Shown here: one piece after another, positions 36,769 to 46,121 of the stretch
Position numbering within the stretch: the stretch's first letter is position 1
How the letters are laid out: every line of letters begins with the position of its first letter
Source of the DNA: Shewanella psychropiezotolerans
Lineage (GTDB): Bacteria; Pseudomonadota; Gammaproteobacteria; Enterobacterales; Shewanellaceae
DNA length: 64,000 nt
NCBI RefSeq assembly: GCF_007197555.1
Contig: NZ_CP041614.1
Span: 5,386,001 to 5,450,000, forward strand
Direction: 5' to 3'
Translations under genes and position numbers: made by a program
The notes under the pieces: model-generated
Told to the model about the DNA's origin: nothing
The model's database searches: none
Seen by the model: the letters and a program-made list of their open reading frames with translations, nothing else

Positions 36769-36853
36769 AACAAAGGAAGTTAAGCCCAATGGCGAGAGAG
36801 ATCCAAACTAAAAGAACTCAATTCCCCCCTATCAATTTAGATTCGGTTACCTT

Positions 36854-37357
36854 TTGGCGGCTTGTCTATTATCAGGTACTCTGGTTAACTCGGCTCAGGC
36901 CAATAGTATTTATAAATGTGTCAAAGACAATAAAGTCGTCTTTAGCCAGACGATATGCCCGAAAGAGTTTAGTCAGCATAAGATAGAGTATGAACTTGGG
37001 ATCACCACAGAAACAGATTCAGATAAACGTGAGAAAAAACTCGACCCTATGCAAACGGCACTACTGAGTAAGCAAACAATCTCAAAGGAAAAATTACTGC
37101 AGCTACTCAATGGCGAACTATACCGATTAAATCAGGAACTCAGTTATTTTGATATCCTCAAATCCAGCGAGTTGCAAAAAATTGAACGTAAGCGCTATTG
37201 GGAAAAGAAAAATAAGAGTGACTCTGAATACCTTACCGAGATCGAAGAGCTGAATACTTATTTCGATGACCTTATCGACAATAATCAAGCCACTATAAAC
37301 CTTCTCAAAACCCAAAAAATGCAGATAGAGGCCGAGCCGACACCAGAAGATAAGTGA
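36854..37357 (+). CDS. Exported DUF4124-like protein with coiled coil; start disrupted
   Basis: The frame encodes a signal peptide (LLAACLLSGTLVNSAQA), then IYKCVKDNKVVFSQTICP, which resembles the DUF4124 pattern (short beta domain with two cysteines). A charged coiled-coil-like C-terminal region runs to residue 167. In this frame only a TTG (36854) inside the hydrophobic core is available, without a ribosome-binding site. An ATG at 36789 with AAGGAAG upstream would read straight into it if the run of six C (36824-36829) had one more C, giving a normal charged N-region. The gene is either frameshifted, phase-variable, or affected by a sequencing error. Function unknown. Confidence 0.55.
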   Translation: MAACLLSGTLVNSAQANSIYKCVKDNKVVFSQTICPKEFSQHKIEYELGITTETDSDKREKKLDPMQTALLSKQTISKEKLLQLLNGELYRLNQELSYFDILKSSELQKIERKRYWEKKNKSDSEYLTEIEELNTYFDDLIDNNQATINLLKTQKMQIEAEPTPEDK

Positions 37358-37483
37358 GATTGATAGAATGAAAGATACCGCCCAGATTACCTCAGCAATT
37401 CATAGCAAACACTAATGCCGCAAGATAAGTGATATTGATAAAATGAAAGATACGACTCAGCTTACCTCAGCAATTCATAGCAA
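37347..37483 (+). repeat. 75-bp tandem duplication of a gene start
   Basis: Segment 37347-37408 recurs at 37422-37483 with an offset of 75 bp and few mismatches, including the ATG and the first 13-14 codons of the gene at 37443. Copy 1 reads M-K-D-T-A-Q-I-T-S-A-I-H-S-K-H and stops at 37413, leaving a 15-codon decoy ORF. Confidence 0.85.
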
Positions 37484-37826
37484 GATCCTGTGGCCCGCAA
37501 TATTAATCCATGCCGATCATGATGAATTAATTTATCTTGATAATGAACAAGACTGGGAGATAGAAGCCCAAGGGCACATTGACGAAATGAGCCAGTTGTT
37601 CGACTCATCGGGGATAACCTATCGTCTCAAATTAAAACACATAGACAATGGGAAGCCGAACAAACATCTAAACTGGTTAGTCGCCACCGAGTCACTTGAA
37701 CAGAAGCAAGTATTAACCCGTGTCAGATTGCACGCTAGCACCTTAGGCCACTGTTGTACCGCTAAGCTAGGCGCAAACACGGTCAAACAGGTATTCGATA
37801 TGATGAAGTTTTTAGAAGAAAGCTAG
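37443..37826 (+). CDS. Small protein resembling DUF4144
   Basis: The 127-residue cytosolic-type protein has no signal or membrane segment. The stretch ILWPAILIHADHDELIYLDNEQDW resembles the DUF4144 family of small Shewanella and Vibrio proteins; I am only moderately sure of this assignment. A Cys pair (HCCTAKLG) and a short helical end follow. No function is known. The start region is duplicated just upstream, so the initiation site could have been altered recently. The ATG at 37443 has only a weak purine-rich stretch upstream. Confidence 0.6.
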   Translation: MKDTTQLTSAIHSKILWPAILIHADHDELIYLDNEQDWEIEAQGHIDEMSQLFDSSGITYRLKLKHIDNGKPNKHLNWLVATESLEQKQVLTRVRLHASTLGHCCTAKLGANTVKQVFDMMKFLEES

Positions 37827-37867
37827 AAGAAGGCTAGTAGGTAACAGGAAGTTAGGCGCTAGGAAAC

Positions 37868-37897
37868 GAGATCCTAGAGGCTTAAACCTAGGATCTC
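37868..37897. terminator. Hairpin between convergent genes
   Basis: GAGATCCTAG and CTAGGATCTC form a perfect 10-bp stem with a 10-nt loop, between the gene ending at 37826 (+) and yadH (-). No T-run follows, so it is a weak terminator candidate. It belongs to a set of CTAG-rich gene ends in this window. Confidence 0.45.
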
Positions 37898-37918
37898 ATA
37901 CCTTATGACTCACTGACT

Positions 37919-38695
37919 TTAACTACGTAAGCCTATTCCACGGCTTATTAGATAATAAGCTAAGGTCCATAAGCCAACACAGAAACCCACCATCACAGCG
38001 ATGGAGAAAGGCACGCTCATGTCCGCATACCCCAAGAAACCGTAACGAAATACATTGATCATGTACACCACAGGATTCAGCTTAGACACCCCTTGCCAAA
38101 AATCGGGTAACAACGACAGTGAATAGAACACGCCACCGAGATAGGTCAATGGCGTCAGCACGAAAGTAGGCACTATGCTGATATCATCGTAGCTGTTAGC
38201 GAATATGGCATTGATAAGACCACCCAGGGAGAACAGAATAGAAGTCAGCAACACAGTCAATACCACTAAACCCACATGATGCAGGCTAATATCGACGAAG
38301 AACATGGCCACTAAGGTCACGATGGTGCCCACGCACAGACCGCGGACTACGCCGCCCCCCACATAACCGGCAATCATCACGTAGTGCGGCACGGGTGCCA
38401 CGATCAGCTCCTCCAGGTTTCGCTGAAACTTAGCGCTGAAAAATGACGAAGCCACGTTGGAATATGAGGCGGTGATCACCGACATCATAATCAGACCAGG
38501 AGCGATAAACTCCATATAAGTAACGCCGCCCATCTCTCCTATCCGCTTACCCACCAAGTTACCGAAGATGAGGAAGTACAAGGTCATACTGATCGCTGGC
38601 GGTACTAAGGTTTGTACCCAGATACGAGTAAAACGATTGATCTCTTTGGTCAAAATACTCTTAAATGCCGTAGCATACAGGGCTTTCATGTTCAT
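37919..38695 (-). CDS. yadH: ABC-2 type transporter permease (YadH)
   Basis: The 258-residue inner-membrane permease has six predicted membrane helices and the ABC-2 signature region FSAKFQRNLEELIVAPVPHYVMIAGYV...GGVVRG, typical of YadH. It pairs with the ATPase gene upstream through an ATGA overlap. The substrate is unknown; the family includes exporters of polysaccharides and drugs. An AAGGAA ribosome-binding site precedes the start. The permease itself is intact although its ATPase gene is frameshifted. Confidence 0.9.
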   Translation of the reverse strand: MNMKALYATAFKSILTKEINRFTRIWVQTLVPPAISMTLYFLIFGNLVGKRIGEMGGVTYMEFIAPGLIMMSVITASYSNVASSFFSAKFQRNLEELIVAPVPHYVMIAGYVGGGVVRGLCVGTIVTLVAMFFVDISLHHVGLVVLTVLLTSILFSLGGLINAIFANSYDDISIVPTFVLTPLTYLGGVFYSLSLLPDFWQGVSKLNPVVYMINVFRYGFLGYADMSVPFSIAVMVGFCVGLWTLAYYLISRGIGLRS

Positions 38696-39716
38696 GATGA
38701 CGTTCCTTTGCTGGCTGAAGCTTCTTTATTGGCTGAGGCTCCATTACTCGCCTGCTGCTCACAGCTCCTCTGTGGTTCAATGGATCCCTTCTCCACCAGC
38801 TCCACAAACAGCTCCTCCAATCGGTTAGCCTTGTTACGCATAGACAACACCTCTATTCCCAGCTTAGTGAGCTGGGAAAACACAGCATTGAGGCTCTGCT
38901 CCTTGGCCACGTCCACTTCCAAAGTATGGCTGTCACTCAGGCGGCACTTGATACCATCGAGACTCGGCTCGACACTCAAGTCTGTCCCAAGATCCAACAC
39001 GAAGGTCTCCATATTTAATCGGCTCAGCAAAGATTTCATGCTGGTGCATTCGACCAAGATCCCCTTATCTATGATACCGATATTACGGCACAACATTTCG
39101 GCCTCTTCGAGGTAATGAGTGGTCAAGATAATGGTTACACCTTGCTCATTAAGCTCGGTGAGGAAGGTCCACATGGAGCGTCTCAACTCAATATCCACCC
39201 CGCAGTCGGTTCATCTAAGATCAACAGTTGAGGTTCATGCATCAAGGCACGTGCTATCATCAATCGGCGCTTCATGCCACCAGACAAGGCTCTAGCCGGG
39301 CTATCACGCTTCTCCCAAAGATCCAGCTGAGTCAGGTACTTCTCGGCGCGCTCCAAGGCGACATCTTTCTTCACCCCATAATAGCCAGCCTGATTGACCA
39401 CAATCTGTAGCACTTTTTCAAACTGGTTAAAGTTGAATTCCTGGGGTACCAGGCCAATACGCAACTTGGCCAGTTCCAGCTCCTTGTCGATATCGTGTTC
39501 AAACACAGATACCTTACCCGAAGACTTCTGTACCAGTGAGCTAATCACACCTATGGTGGTGGACTTGCCTGCCCCATTGGGGCCAAGCAGCGCGAAGAAA
39601 TCTCCCTTCTCCACCGTTAAACTGATCCCTTTTACTGCCTCGACACCACCTTTATAGGTTTTCTTTAGATCTTTGATTTCGAGGGCGTAAACCGGGGACT
39701 TCTTTGTATTCACCAT
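38692..39716 (-). pseudogene. yadG: ABC transporter ATPase (YadG), single-base frameshift
   Basis: The first frame (39716-39183) contains Walker A GPNGAGKSTT, signature LSGGMKRRLMIARAL and Walker B LLILDEPTAG, then goes out of frame and ends in W-I-L-S. The correct continuation V-D-I-E-L-R-R-S-M-W, followed by the H-loop region ILTTHYLEEAE, is in another frame down to 38692. One extra base within GCGGGGTGG (about 39197-39204) would restore about 341 residues. The break lies directly after Walker B, so the truncated product could not work. It may be a sequencing indel in the G-run, because everything else is conserved and yadH is intact. Confidence 0.88.
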
Positions 39717-39859
39717 GTATATCCTAATTCCAGTATGTCACTGGCAAAAAATCTGAATGTGTCCCATTGAATAACTTATTGTTATCAGTAAATGAAGCTA
39801 GTCATTATAGCTGCATCGATACTCAGAGACTGAATGAACTTATATTGGGACATTTGTAC

Positions 39860-39888
39860 AAAAAAAAACCCGCAAAGTGCGGGTTTTT
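39860..39888. terminator. Terminator downstream of hpt
   Basis: AACCCGCA and TGCGGGTT flank AAG, with an A-run on one side and a T-run on the other, so it can act in both directions. On the minus strand it ends the hpt transcript. Confidence 0.88.
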
Positions 39889-39923
39889 CAAATAAAACTC
39901 TCTTCGATAACCGATTGGAGTAC

Positions 39924-40454
39924 TTATTCTGAAGGGATCACTTTAGCTATGTAGGGCAAGTTACGGTACTGCTCCGCATAATCGATACCATAGCCAACAA
40001 TGAACTCATTAGGAATGGTAAGACCGATAAAGTCTATCGGTACATCGACCTCGCGCCCCTCGGGCTTATCGAGCAAAGTACAGAGCGCCAGGCTCTTTGG
40101 CTCACGCAGTAATAACATTTCACGGATCTTATTGAGTGTATGACCCGAATCGATAAGATCTTCTACGATCAGCACATCACGCCCCTTGATGTCAGACTGC
40201 ACATCCTTGAGGATCTTCACTTCACGTGTGCTGGTCATGGCATTGCCATAACTAGAAACCGACATAAAATCGATCTCCACATGGCCCTTGATGAGACGAC
40301 ATAGATCAGCCATAAAGACCACAGAACCTTTCAGCAGGCCCACCATCAACAGGCGCTCGCTGTCAGCATAATGAGTATTAATCTTCTCGGCTAACTGATT
40401 CAGTATTAGATCAATCTCCTCGGCGGAAATCATCTCTTCAATCGTGTGTTTCAT
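39924..40454 (-). CDS. hpt: Hypoxanthine phosphoribosyltransferase
   Basis: The 176-residue purine-salvage enzyme converts hypoxanthine (and guanine) to nucleotides with PRPP. The PRPP loop is [28 protein letters not shown] and the C-terminal [29 protein letters not shown] are typical. A GAGAGAG ribosome-binding site precedes the ATG. Its position close to yadGH matches E. coli. Confidence 0.95.
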   Translation of the reverse strand: MKHTIEEMISAEEIDLILNQLAEKINTHYADSERLLMVGLLKGSVVFMADLCRLIKGHVEIDFMSVSSYGNAMTSTREVKILKDVQSDIKGRDVLIVEDLIDSGHTLNKIREMLLLREPKSLALCTLLDKPEGREVDVPIDFIGLTIPNEFIVGYGIDYAEQYRNLPYIAKVIPSE

Positions 40455-40495
40455 AACTCTCTCAACTTTGCTTTCAACTGACTCTATAAAGTGTC

Positions 40496-41158
40496 TTATT
40501 TATCACTATCTTCGGCGTTATTTTTATCATAACCCCAACGATTTGTTAAATCATGCTCGACGCCCAGATGGTCAAGAATTCGGGCGACCATGAAGTTTAC
40601 CAGATCTTGCACCGATTTGGGATCATGATAAAATCCGGGTGCCGCCGGCATTATGGTCACCCCAAGCTTAGACAGGGACAACATATGCTCTAAATGTATG
40701 GAACTAAAGGGAGTTTCCCTGGGTACTAAGATAAGCTGACCACGTTCTTTAATGACTACATCGGCGGCGCGTTCGAGCAAACTGTTGCTCATTCCTGTGG
40801 CTACTGCCGCTAGAGTGCCTGTACTGCAGGGGCAGATCACCATCTGTTTCGGCGCTGCCGAGCCCGATGCAGGCGGTGAGAACCACTCATCCTTACCCAG
40901 CACATGTAGCGAACCTTTAAGCGAAGACTCAGCCCTCTCGGCAAACAAGTCGAGTAACTGTTGCTCGGATTTTTTGCCATTGGCACTCAACTGAACAGCT
41001 TCCTCGGTGGCCAGCACCACACGCGCGGCGCTGGAGATCATCAAGAAAACCTGATAATCGGCAACTAACAAGCACTCGAGTAACTTGAGCCCATAAGGTG
41101 CCCCCGAGGCCCCCGTCCAGGCCAAACTGATCGACTTTTGTTTTTTTGGGTAACTCAT
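40496..41158 (-). CDS. ubiX: Flavin prenyltransferase UbiX
   Basis: The 220-residue enzyme makes prenylated FMN, the cofactor of the UbiD decarboxylase in ubiquinone synthesis. It has [43 protein letters not shown] and [34 protein letters not shown], all diagnostic. It lies between hpt and mpl on the minus strand with an AGAGAGA ribosome-binding site. A hydrophilic 25-residue C-terminal tail is present. Confidence 0.95.
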   Translation of the reverse strand: MSYPKKQKSISLAWTGASGAPYGLKLLECLLVADYQVFLMISSAARVVLATEEAVQLSANGKKSEQQLLDLFAERAESSLKGSLHVLGKDEWFSPPASGSAAPKQMVICPCSTGTLAAVATGMSNSLLERAADVVIKERGQLILVPRETPFSSIHLEHMLSLSKLGVTIMPAAPGFYHDPKSVQDLVNFMVARILDHLGVEHDLTNRWGYDKNNAEDSDK

Positions 41159-41210
41159 ATTTCTCTCTTTAAGTTCCTAGGAACTAGAGCCTAGGTTCTA
41201 GGACTTAGTG

Positions 41211-42626
41211 CTAACCTTTCAACTTCTCTAGCAGCTTCTTATGCAAGCCACCGAAACCGCCATTGCTCATGATAATGATGGTGTCGCCACTTTTCGCCTT
41301 GCTAGCGACAGTATCCACTATCTCATCTATGTCATATAGCACAGATACGGGTAGCTCGGCTTTTTCCATCGCAGCTTCGATATCCCAATCGATGCTGTCG
41401 GCCTGGTAGAGATAAGCCTGGTCGGCAAGAGACATGGAGCCTGCCAAGGTATCCTTGTGAACGCCGCTCTTCATGGTGTTGGAGCGTGGCTCCAGGATAA
41501 TGGTTATCTTGGCCTCTCCCACCTTGGCACGGCAGCCCTGCAACGTGGTAGCGATAGCGGTAGGATGATGAGCAAAATCATCATAAACCTCAACGCCATT
41601 AACTTCACCAATAAGCTCCATGCGACGTTTAGGGGGCTCGAATTGAGTCAAGGCTTGGATAGCTGATTCAGGCTTAACGCCCACATGTCGAGCCGCAGCG
41701 ATAGCCATAGTAGCATTCTCCACATTGTGCTGACCGATCAAGCTCCAATCTAAGATGCCTTGAGACTCGCCATCGAAGAACAGCTCGAACTTGTGGCCGT
41801 CAGCGGCAATAAGCTTACTAGACCAAATTCCTTGGTTGTCCGCAGCAGACGAGCCTTTATTATCCGCTATAACATCCGAGCAGTTCCTAGTATAAACCTC
41901 TTGCTCACTCCAACAGCCCATGTCGATCACTTGCTGCACCGCCTCGCTGTCTTTAGGCCAGATGATCTTGCCCTCTCCAGGTACGGTGCGTATCACATGA
42001 TGAAACTGACGCTGAATGGCTTTTAAGTCATCAAAAATATCGGCGTGATCAAACTCGAGATTATTGATCACTAAAGTGCGCGGCAGATAATGGACGAACT
42101 TGGAGCGTTTATCGAAAAAGGCACTGTCATACTCGTCGGCTTCCACCACGAAAAACGGTGAACCACCCAGACGCGCAGACACGCCGAAATTTTGCGGTAC
42201 GCCTCCAATCAGGAAACCTGGCTCATAACCACAATCTTCTAAGATCCATGCCAACATACTCGAAGTAGAGGTCTTGCCATGAGTCCCCGATATCGCCAGC
42301 ACCCAACGTTCCTTAAGAACATGTTCGGCCAGAAATTGTGGCCCTGAGGTATAAGGGATTCCGCGATTAAGCACAGCCTCCACGCAGGGGTTCCCACGGC
42401 TCATGGCGTTGCCTATCACCACCAAGTCCGGAGCATCATCTTCGTTACTACCAAGTTGACTAGGATCGAAACCTTGAATGAGTTCGATGCCTTGCTCTTC
42501 GAGCTGAGTGCTCATGGGCGGATAAACATTGGCATCGCTACCGGTCACCCTGTGACCTTCGGCTCTGGCAAGGAGTGCAAGGCCACCCATGAAGGTGCCG
42601 CAGATGCCTAAGATGTGTACATGCAT
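41211..42626 (-). CDS. mpl: UDP-MurNAc-tripeptide ligase, murein recycling
   Basis: The 471-residue Mur-ligase-family enzyme reattaches the recycled tripeptide to UDP-MurNAc. It opens with MHVHILGICGTFMGGLALLARAEGH, carries the ATP loop SGTHGKTSTSSML (about residue 110) and the VVEADEYDSAFFDKRSKF segment specific to Mpl. The chosen ATG (42626) matches the family start; the frame reaches 42683. No strong ribosome-binding site is seen. A CTAG-rich segment lies at 41177-41201, just after its stop. Confidence 0.94.
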   Translation of the reverse strand: MHVHILGICGTFMGGLALLARAEGHRVTGSDANVYPPMSTQLEEQGIELIQGFDPSQLGSNEDDAPDLVVIGNAMSRGNPCVEAVLNRGIPYTSGPQFLAEHVLKERWVLAISGTHGKTSTSSMLAWILEDCGYEPGFLIGGVPQNFGVSARLGGSPFFVVEADEYDSAFFDKRSKFVHYLPRTLVINNLEFDHADIFDDLKAIQRQFHHVIRTVPGEGKIIWPKDSEAVQQVIDMGCWSEQEVYTRNCSDVIADNKGSSAADNQGIWSSKLIAADGHKFELFFDGESQGILDWSLIGQHNVENATMAIAAARHVGVKPESAIQALTQFEPPKRRMELIGEVNGVEVYDDFAHHPTAIATTLQGCRAKVGEAKITIILEPRSNTMKSGVHKDTLAGSMSLADQAYLYQADSIDWDIEAAMEKAELPVSVLYDIDEIVDTVASKAKSGDTIIIMSNGGFGGLHKKLLEKLKG

Positions 42627-42827
42627 GGAGTTGGCTCTGGTGATGAATAATTTGAGGCATATTCTAACGGGATGGGAGACCATTGTCAGTTAACTATGAT
42701 TTAAGGGGATGATAGCGTCAAAATATATCGCCAGATAAACTGATCTAATCTAAGAAACACCTTGCTAGGGAGGTCAACATAGAAGATATTGATCTTCTTA
42801 ACCACCAATAAGCGCCTAACTTTACAT

Positions 42828-43619
42828 ATGCAGTCGACTATTGATATCTCCTGGGTTCAACTCGCCCTGTTTATGCTGATCTTGCTCATTCCCTTCTTCA
42901 TCAATCGATATCTAAAGTTAGCGCTCGCAAAGGAAATAACCTCAGCCGTTTTACGCATGACGATTCAGCTGTTCCTAGTCGGACTTTATCTGCAGTTCCT
43001 GTTTGAACTTAACAGTTTATCGCTCAACTTAATTTGGCTTAGCTTAATGTTACTTATCGGTGCCAGCGCCATAATCGGTAGTGCCAAGCTGCCTAAGCGA
43101 CGCCTCTATCTCCCCGTCATTACCGGACTAATAGTAGGAGTAACGCCTTTAATCGCTATTTTACTGCTTGCGCTATTAAAGCCAACACCCCTATATAACG
43201 CCCAATATATGATCCCTATGGCTGGCATGTTACTGGGAAATTGCTTGAGTGGTAATATTGTCGCATTACAGAGACTGTTTTCCGCCTTCGAGGAGCAAAA
43301 AGATCAATATGAAGGAGCGCTGGCATTGGGGGTTACCCCCTATCAGGCCGCCTTTCCCTTTATGCAGTCGGCATTGAAGCAGTCATTAGCTCCTATCCTC
43401 GCCTCTATGACCACCACGGGCTTAGTCACGCTGCCAGGCATGATGACAGGTCAAATTTTAGGTGGCAGCGATCCTATGGTGGCAATTAAGTATCAGTTAG
43501 TGATATTAGTCGCCATATTTGTAATGCTGACAGTCTCGGTCACATTGTCATTGATCTTATCCATCAGATCTTGCATCGAACCCAGTGGATTAATTAGAGT
43601 CGTTATAAGGAAAAAATGA
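42828..43619 (+). CDS. FetB-family ABC permease (UPF0014)
   Basis: The 263-residue inner-membrane protein has about seven helices and the UPF0014/FetB motifs. These include MIPMAGMLLGNCLSGNIVAL, then EGALALGVTPYQAAFPFMQSALKQSLAPIL and GLVTLPGMMTGQILGGSDPMVAIKYQLVIL. In E. coli FetB works with the ATPase FetA in iron export. No ATPase gene is next to it here, unlike the usual fetAB pair. ATG 42828 follows no clear ribosome-binding site; a TTG at 42789 is the alternative. Confidence 0.82.
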   Translation: MQSTIDISWVQLALFMLILLIPFFINRYLKLALAKEITSAVLRMTIQLFLVGLYLQFLFELNSLSLNLIWLSLMLLIGASAIIGSAKLPKRRLYLPVITGLIVGVTPLIAILLLALLKPTPLYNAQYMIPMAGMLLGNCLSGNIVALQRLFSAFEEQKDQYEGALALGVTPYQAAFPFMQSALKQSLAPILASMTTTGLVTLPGMMTGQILGGSDPMVAIKYQLVILVAIFVMLTVSVTLSLILSIRSCIEPSGLIRVVIRKK

Positions 43620-43686
43620 CCCATAAAACTAGAGCCCTACAGATTTATGCAAGGGCTCAGGACATATTGAGTGACTTAAGCTAAGA

Positions 43687-44304
43687 CTAGCTTCTTGCAA
43701 AGTAACTATTCATCACATAATTATATGAGGTCGTATGGTCTGCTAATACCTGCCCCAGCTCCATGCCTTTGTCACTGCGCCAATCAGACATTATCTCCGC
43801 TAAAACCGATGCCCAGGTTGTCACTTTTACGCCCGCCTGTGTCAATCTATGAATAGAAGCTTGCTGCACCGTCTTATTCCAGGTAGCCGATGCATCGATA
43901 ACCGCATAGACATCATAGCCTTCCTCAACTGCACTCAAGGCTGGAAACATCAGGCAGACATCGGTCACAATCCCCGCCATGATGATCTTCTTACGATCCG
44001 TGGCTTCGATAGCAGATTTAAACGCTGAGCTGTGCCAGGCGTTAATCTCTCCCTCACGATTGATCACCTTATCACCTAAGATCTCGGTGATTTCTGGCAT
44101 AATAGGACCATTAGGCCCGTCGGCTAGACTCGCAGTCACCACCGAAGGTAAGCCTAAGGTTTTGGCCATATTACACAAGCCTTGGATGTTATTTTTAACC
44201 ACAAGTGGATGTTCATCGGCGCAGCTAACCAATAAGCCGGTCTGATGATCTATCATGGCAAGTACGGCATTATCCGGTGTTAGAACTTCTGAAAACTTAC
44301 TCAT
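43687..44304 (-). CDS. Isochorismatase-family hydrolase, YcaC-like
   Basis: The 205-residue cysteine hydrolase has Asp19 (MIDHQTGLL) and Cys117 (GIVTDVCLMFPALSAVEEGYDV), catalytic positions in this family. Its length and the C-terminal DWRSDKGMELGQVLADHTTSYNYVMNSY are those of YcaC. The physiological substrate of YcaC proteins is unknown. An AAAGGAA ribosome-binding site precedes the start. It is 93 bp downstream of the pirin gene and probably co-transcribed with it, with a divergent LysR regulator. Confidence 0.88.
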   Translation of the reverse strand: MSKFSEVLTPDNAVLAMIDHQTGLLVSCADEHPLVVKNNIQGLCNMAKTLGLPSVVTASLADGPNGPIMPEITEILGDKVINREGEINAWHSSAFKSAIEATDRKKIIMAGIVTDVCLMFPALSAVEEGYDVYAVIDASATWNKTVQQASIHRLTQAGVKVTTWASVLAEIMSDWRSDKGMELGQVLADHTTSYNYVMNSYFARS

Positions 44305-44397
44305 TTTTATTTTCCTTTCATCTGAAATATTATAAATAGATGCTATTTATTCATTTGAATATGTTTCTGAGCCGAATATTAGCTCGGCTCTTATTGG

Positions 44398-45072
44398 CTA
44401 GACTTTATCGATCACTATGACTTGAGCACTGGTTAACGCCACCAGCTTAAAAGCATCGCTGCGCACCAGCGTGCCGGCCTCAATAAGCGATCCATCAATC
44501 TCAACCTTACCTTCACTGACATACACTAAACTTGCTGTATTCTGTTCAAAGCGATGACCCTCTTGCAGATTGGCGACGCTTATCTGTGTACGGCTATCGA
44601 AGGTTTTATCTTGCCCAACCTCACCTCCGTAGATCCGCGTTAGCTCTCCGGTTTTTGGGCTATATAACTTGTAGCCGGCTTTTTCTCCGCTACGCTCTGG
44701 AAGAACCCAAAGCTGGATCATCTGGTTCTCTTCACTATCTGGATTGACCTCATTATGTGAAAAACCTTCCCCGCCAGCCCTCTGCACTTGAGCTTGCTTA
44801 GCATTCATCATCTGGCCGTGTTCTAGCGAGCCTTCATGATTGATGCGGCCCTTTACCATCACAGAGATCACGTCCACCTCTCTATGACCATGCATCAAGG
44901 TCTCGCCTTTGGGCATAAACCTAGCGTCGGCTAAATAAACGAAATTTCCTAAGCCGTCCCATGTCTGTGGATTACGATTTGAACCGAAGGCTTTCTTGCC
45001 CATCACAAACTGATGTTCTTTTAATCCGGCAAAACCACCTTCTCGTAGCTCTGATTTTGTTAAAACTTCCAT
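44398..45072 (-). CDS. Pirin-family bicupin
   Basis: The 224-residue protein has two cupin domains. The first carries the metal ligands His61, His63, His106 and Glu108 (MHGHREVDVIS ... GEGFSHNE), which resembles YhhW/YhaK pirins with quercetinase-like or redox-sensing roles. An ideal AAGGAG ribosome-binding site lies 6 nt before the ATG. It heads a probable operon with the isochorismatase-like gene and is divergent from a LysR gene 153 bp away, an arrangement often used for reactive-species or quinone stress control; that role is inferred. Confidence 0.88.
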   Translation of the reverse strand: MEVLTKSELREGGFAGLKEHQFVMGKKAFGSNRNPQTWDGLGNFVYLADARFMPKGETLMHGHREVDVISVMVKGRINHEGSLEHGQMMNAKQAQVQRAGGEGFSHNEVNPDSEENQMIQLWVLPERSGEKAGYKLYSPKTGELTRIYGGEVGQDKTFDSRTQISVANLQEGHRFEQNTASLVYVSEGKVEIDGSLIEAGTLVRSDAFKLVALTSAQVIVIDKV

Positions 45073-45225
45073 TTGTGACTCCTTAACCTTGTCAATACAG
45101 CCCTAAGTGGCTGGCGATGTATTAATCATAGCCATCTAAATAAATGGGATAAACATGACAAAATAGAAACAACTGTTCCATTTAAGGTTACAATTGAATT
45201 TGACTTACAAAGGAGAGTGATAGCA

Positions 45226-46113
45226 GTGCAAAACATCAATGATATGTTGGTATTTTCCGAGGTGATCAAAGCGGGTAGCTTTACCAAGGCCGCCGAGGTG
45301 CTGAATCTGCCAAAATCTAACATCAGTCGCAAGCTCACCCGATTAGAAACACATCTGGGCGTACGGCTGATCGAACGCACGACTCGCAGTATTCACCTTA
45401 CCGAAGTAGGCCAAATATACCTACAACACTGCCAACGTATTCAGGAAGAAGTGGAGTCGGCGGAGTTATGCGTCGACCATTTAGTTGAAAGCCCGAGAGG
45501 CCAACTAAAAATCTGCGCCTCTGTCACCATTGGACAGCAGATAATCAGTAAGTATCTAGATGAGTATACTGAGCTGTATCCAGATGTGAACGTGAGTCTC
45601 GAACTGACAAATAGGCGTATCGATCTCGTTGAGGAAGGATTCGATCTGGCGATTAGAATAGGAGAGTTAGAGGACTCTAGCCTTATTGCTAAATACTTAG
45701 GTCAATTAGATAGGAAACTATGCGCAAGTCCATCACTCATAGATAGACATATATTGCCCGCACATCCTAGTGAGTTAGCACAACTACCAAGTCTGTTTAT
45801 GACCAGTAGTATGCCAAAATATCAGTGGCAGTTACGTCAAGCCGAGGTCATAGAGCAAGTGCAGATAAAGCCTAAAGTAGAAGTAAACGATTTTCTCTCT
45901 CTTAGTCACCTCTGTATATCCGGTTGCGGGGTGACTTTGCTACCCGCTTACCTGTGTGATGATGCGATTAACGAAGGAAAACTCATACAGCTATTATCAG
46001 ATTGGCAATGTGCCCCTTCAAAAGTTTATGCGCTCTATCCAAGTCATAAGAGCATCACACCTAAAGTGCGTTCTATGTTGAGTTTTCTAGCAGAGGTATT
46101 TGAAAATGATTAG
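45226..46113 (+). CDS. LysR-family transcriptional regulator
   Basis: The 295-residue protein has the N-terminal winged helix-turn-helix (AGSFTKAAEVLNLPKSNISRKLTRLETHLGVRLIERTTRSIHLTEVG) and a LysR substrate-binding domain (GQLKICASVTIGQQIISKYL to the end). I place the start at GTG 45226, 8 nt after AGGAGAG; another GTG at 45217 lies inside that ribosome-binding site. The protein probably controls the divergent pirin/isochorismatase operon and itself. The gene is convergent with the small gene ending at 46122, with 8 bp between stops. Confidence 0.9.
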   Translation: MQNINDMLVFSEVIKAGSFTKAAEVLNLPKSNISRKLTRLETHLGVRLIERTTRSIHLTEVGQIYLQHCQRIQEEVESAELCVDHLVESPRGQLKICASVTIGQQIISKYLDEYTELYPDVNVSLELTNRRIDLVEEGFDLAIRIGELEDSSLIAKYLGQLDRKLCASPSLIDRHILPAHPSELAQLPSLFMTSSMPKYQWQLRQAEVIEQVQIKPKVEVNDFLSLSHLCISGCGVTLLPAYLCDDAINEGKLIQLLSDWQCAPSKVYALYPSHKSITPKVRSMLSFLAEVFEND

Positions 46114-46121
46114 CGTAAATA

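Noticed and set aside
38692..39198. Separate gene encoding an ABC ATPase C-terminal half
   Set aside because: It begins mid-domain right after Walker B and is explained by a one-base frameshift in yadG.
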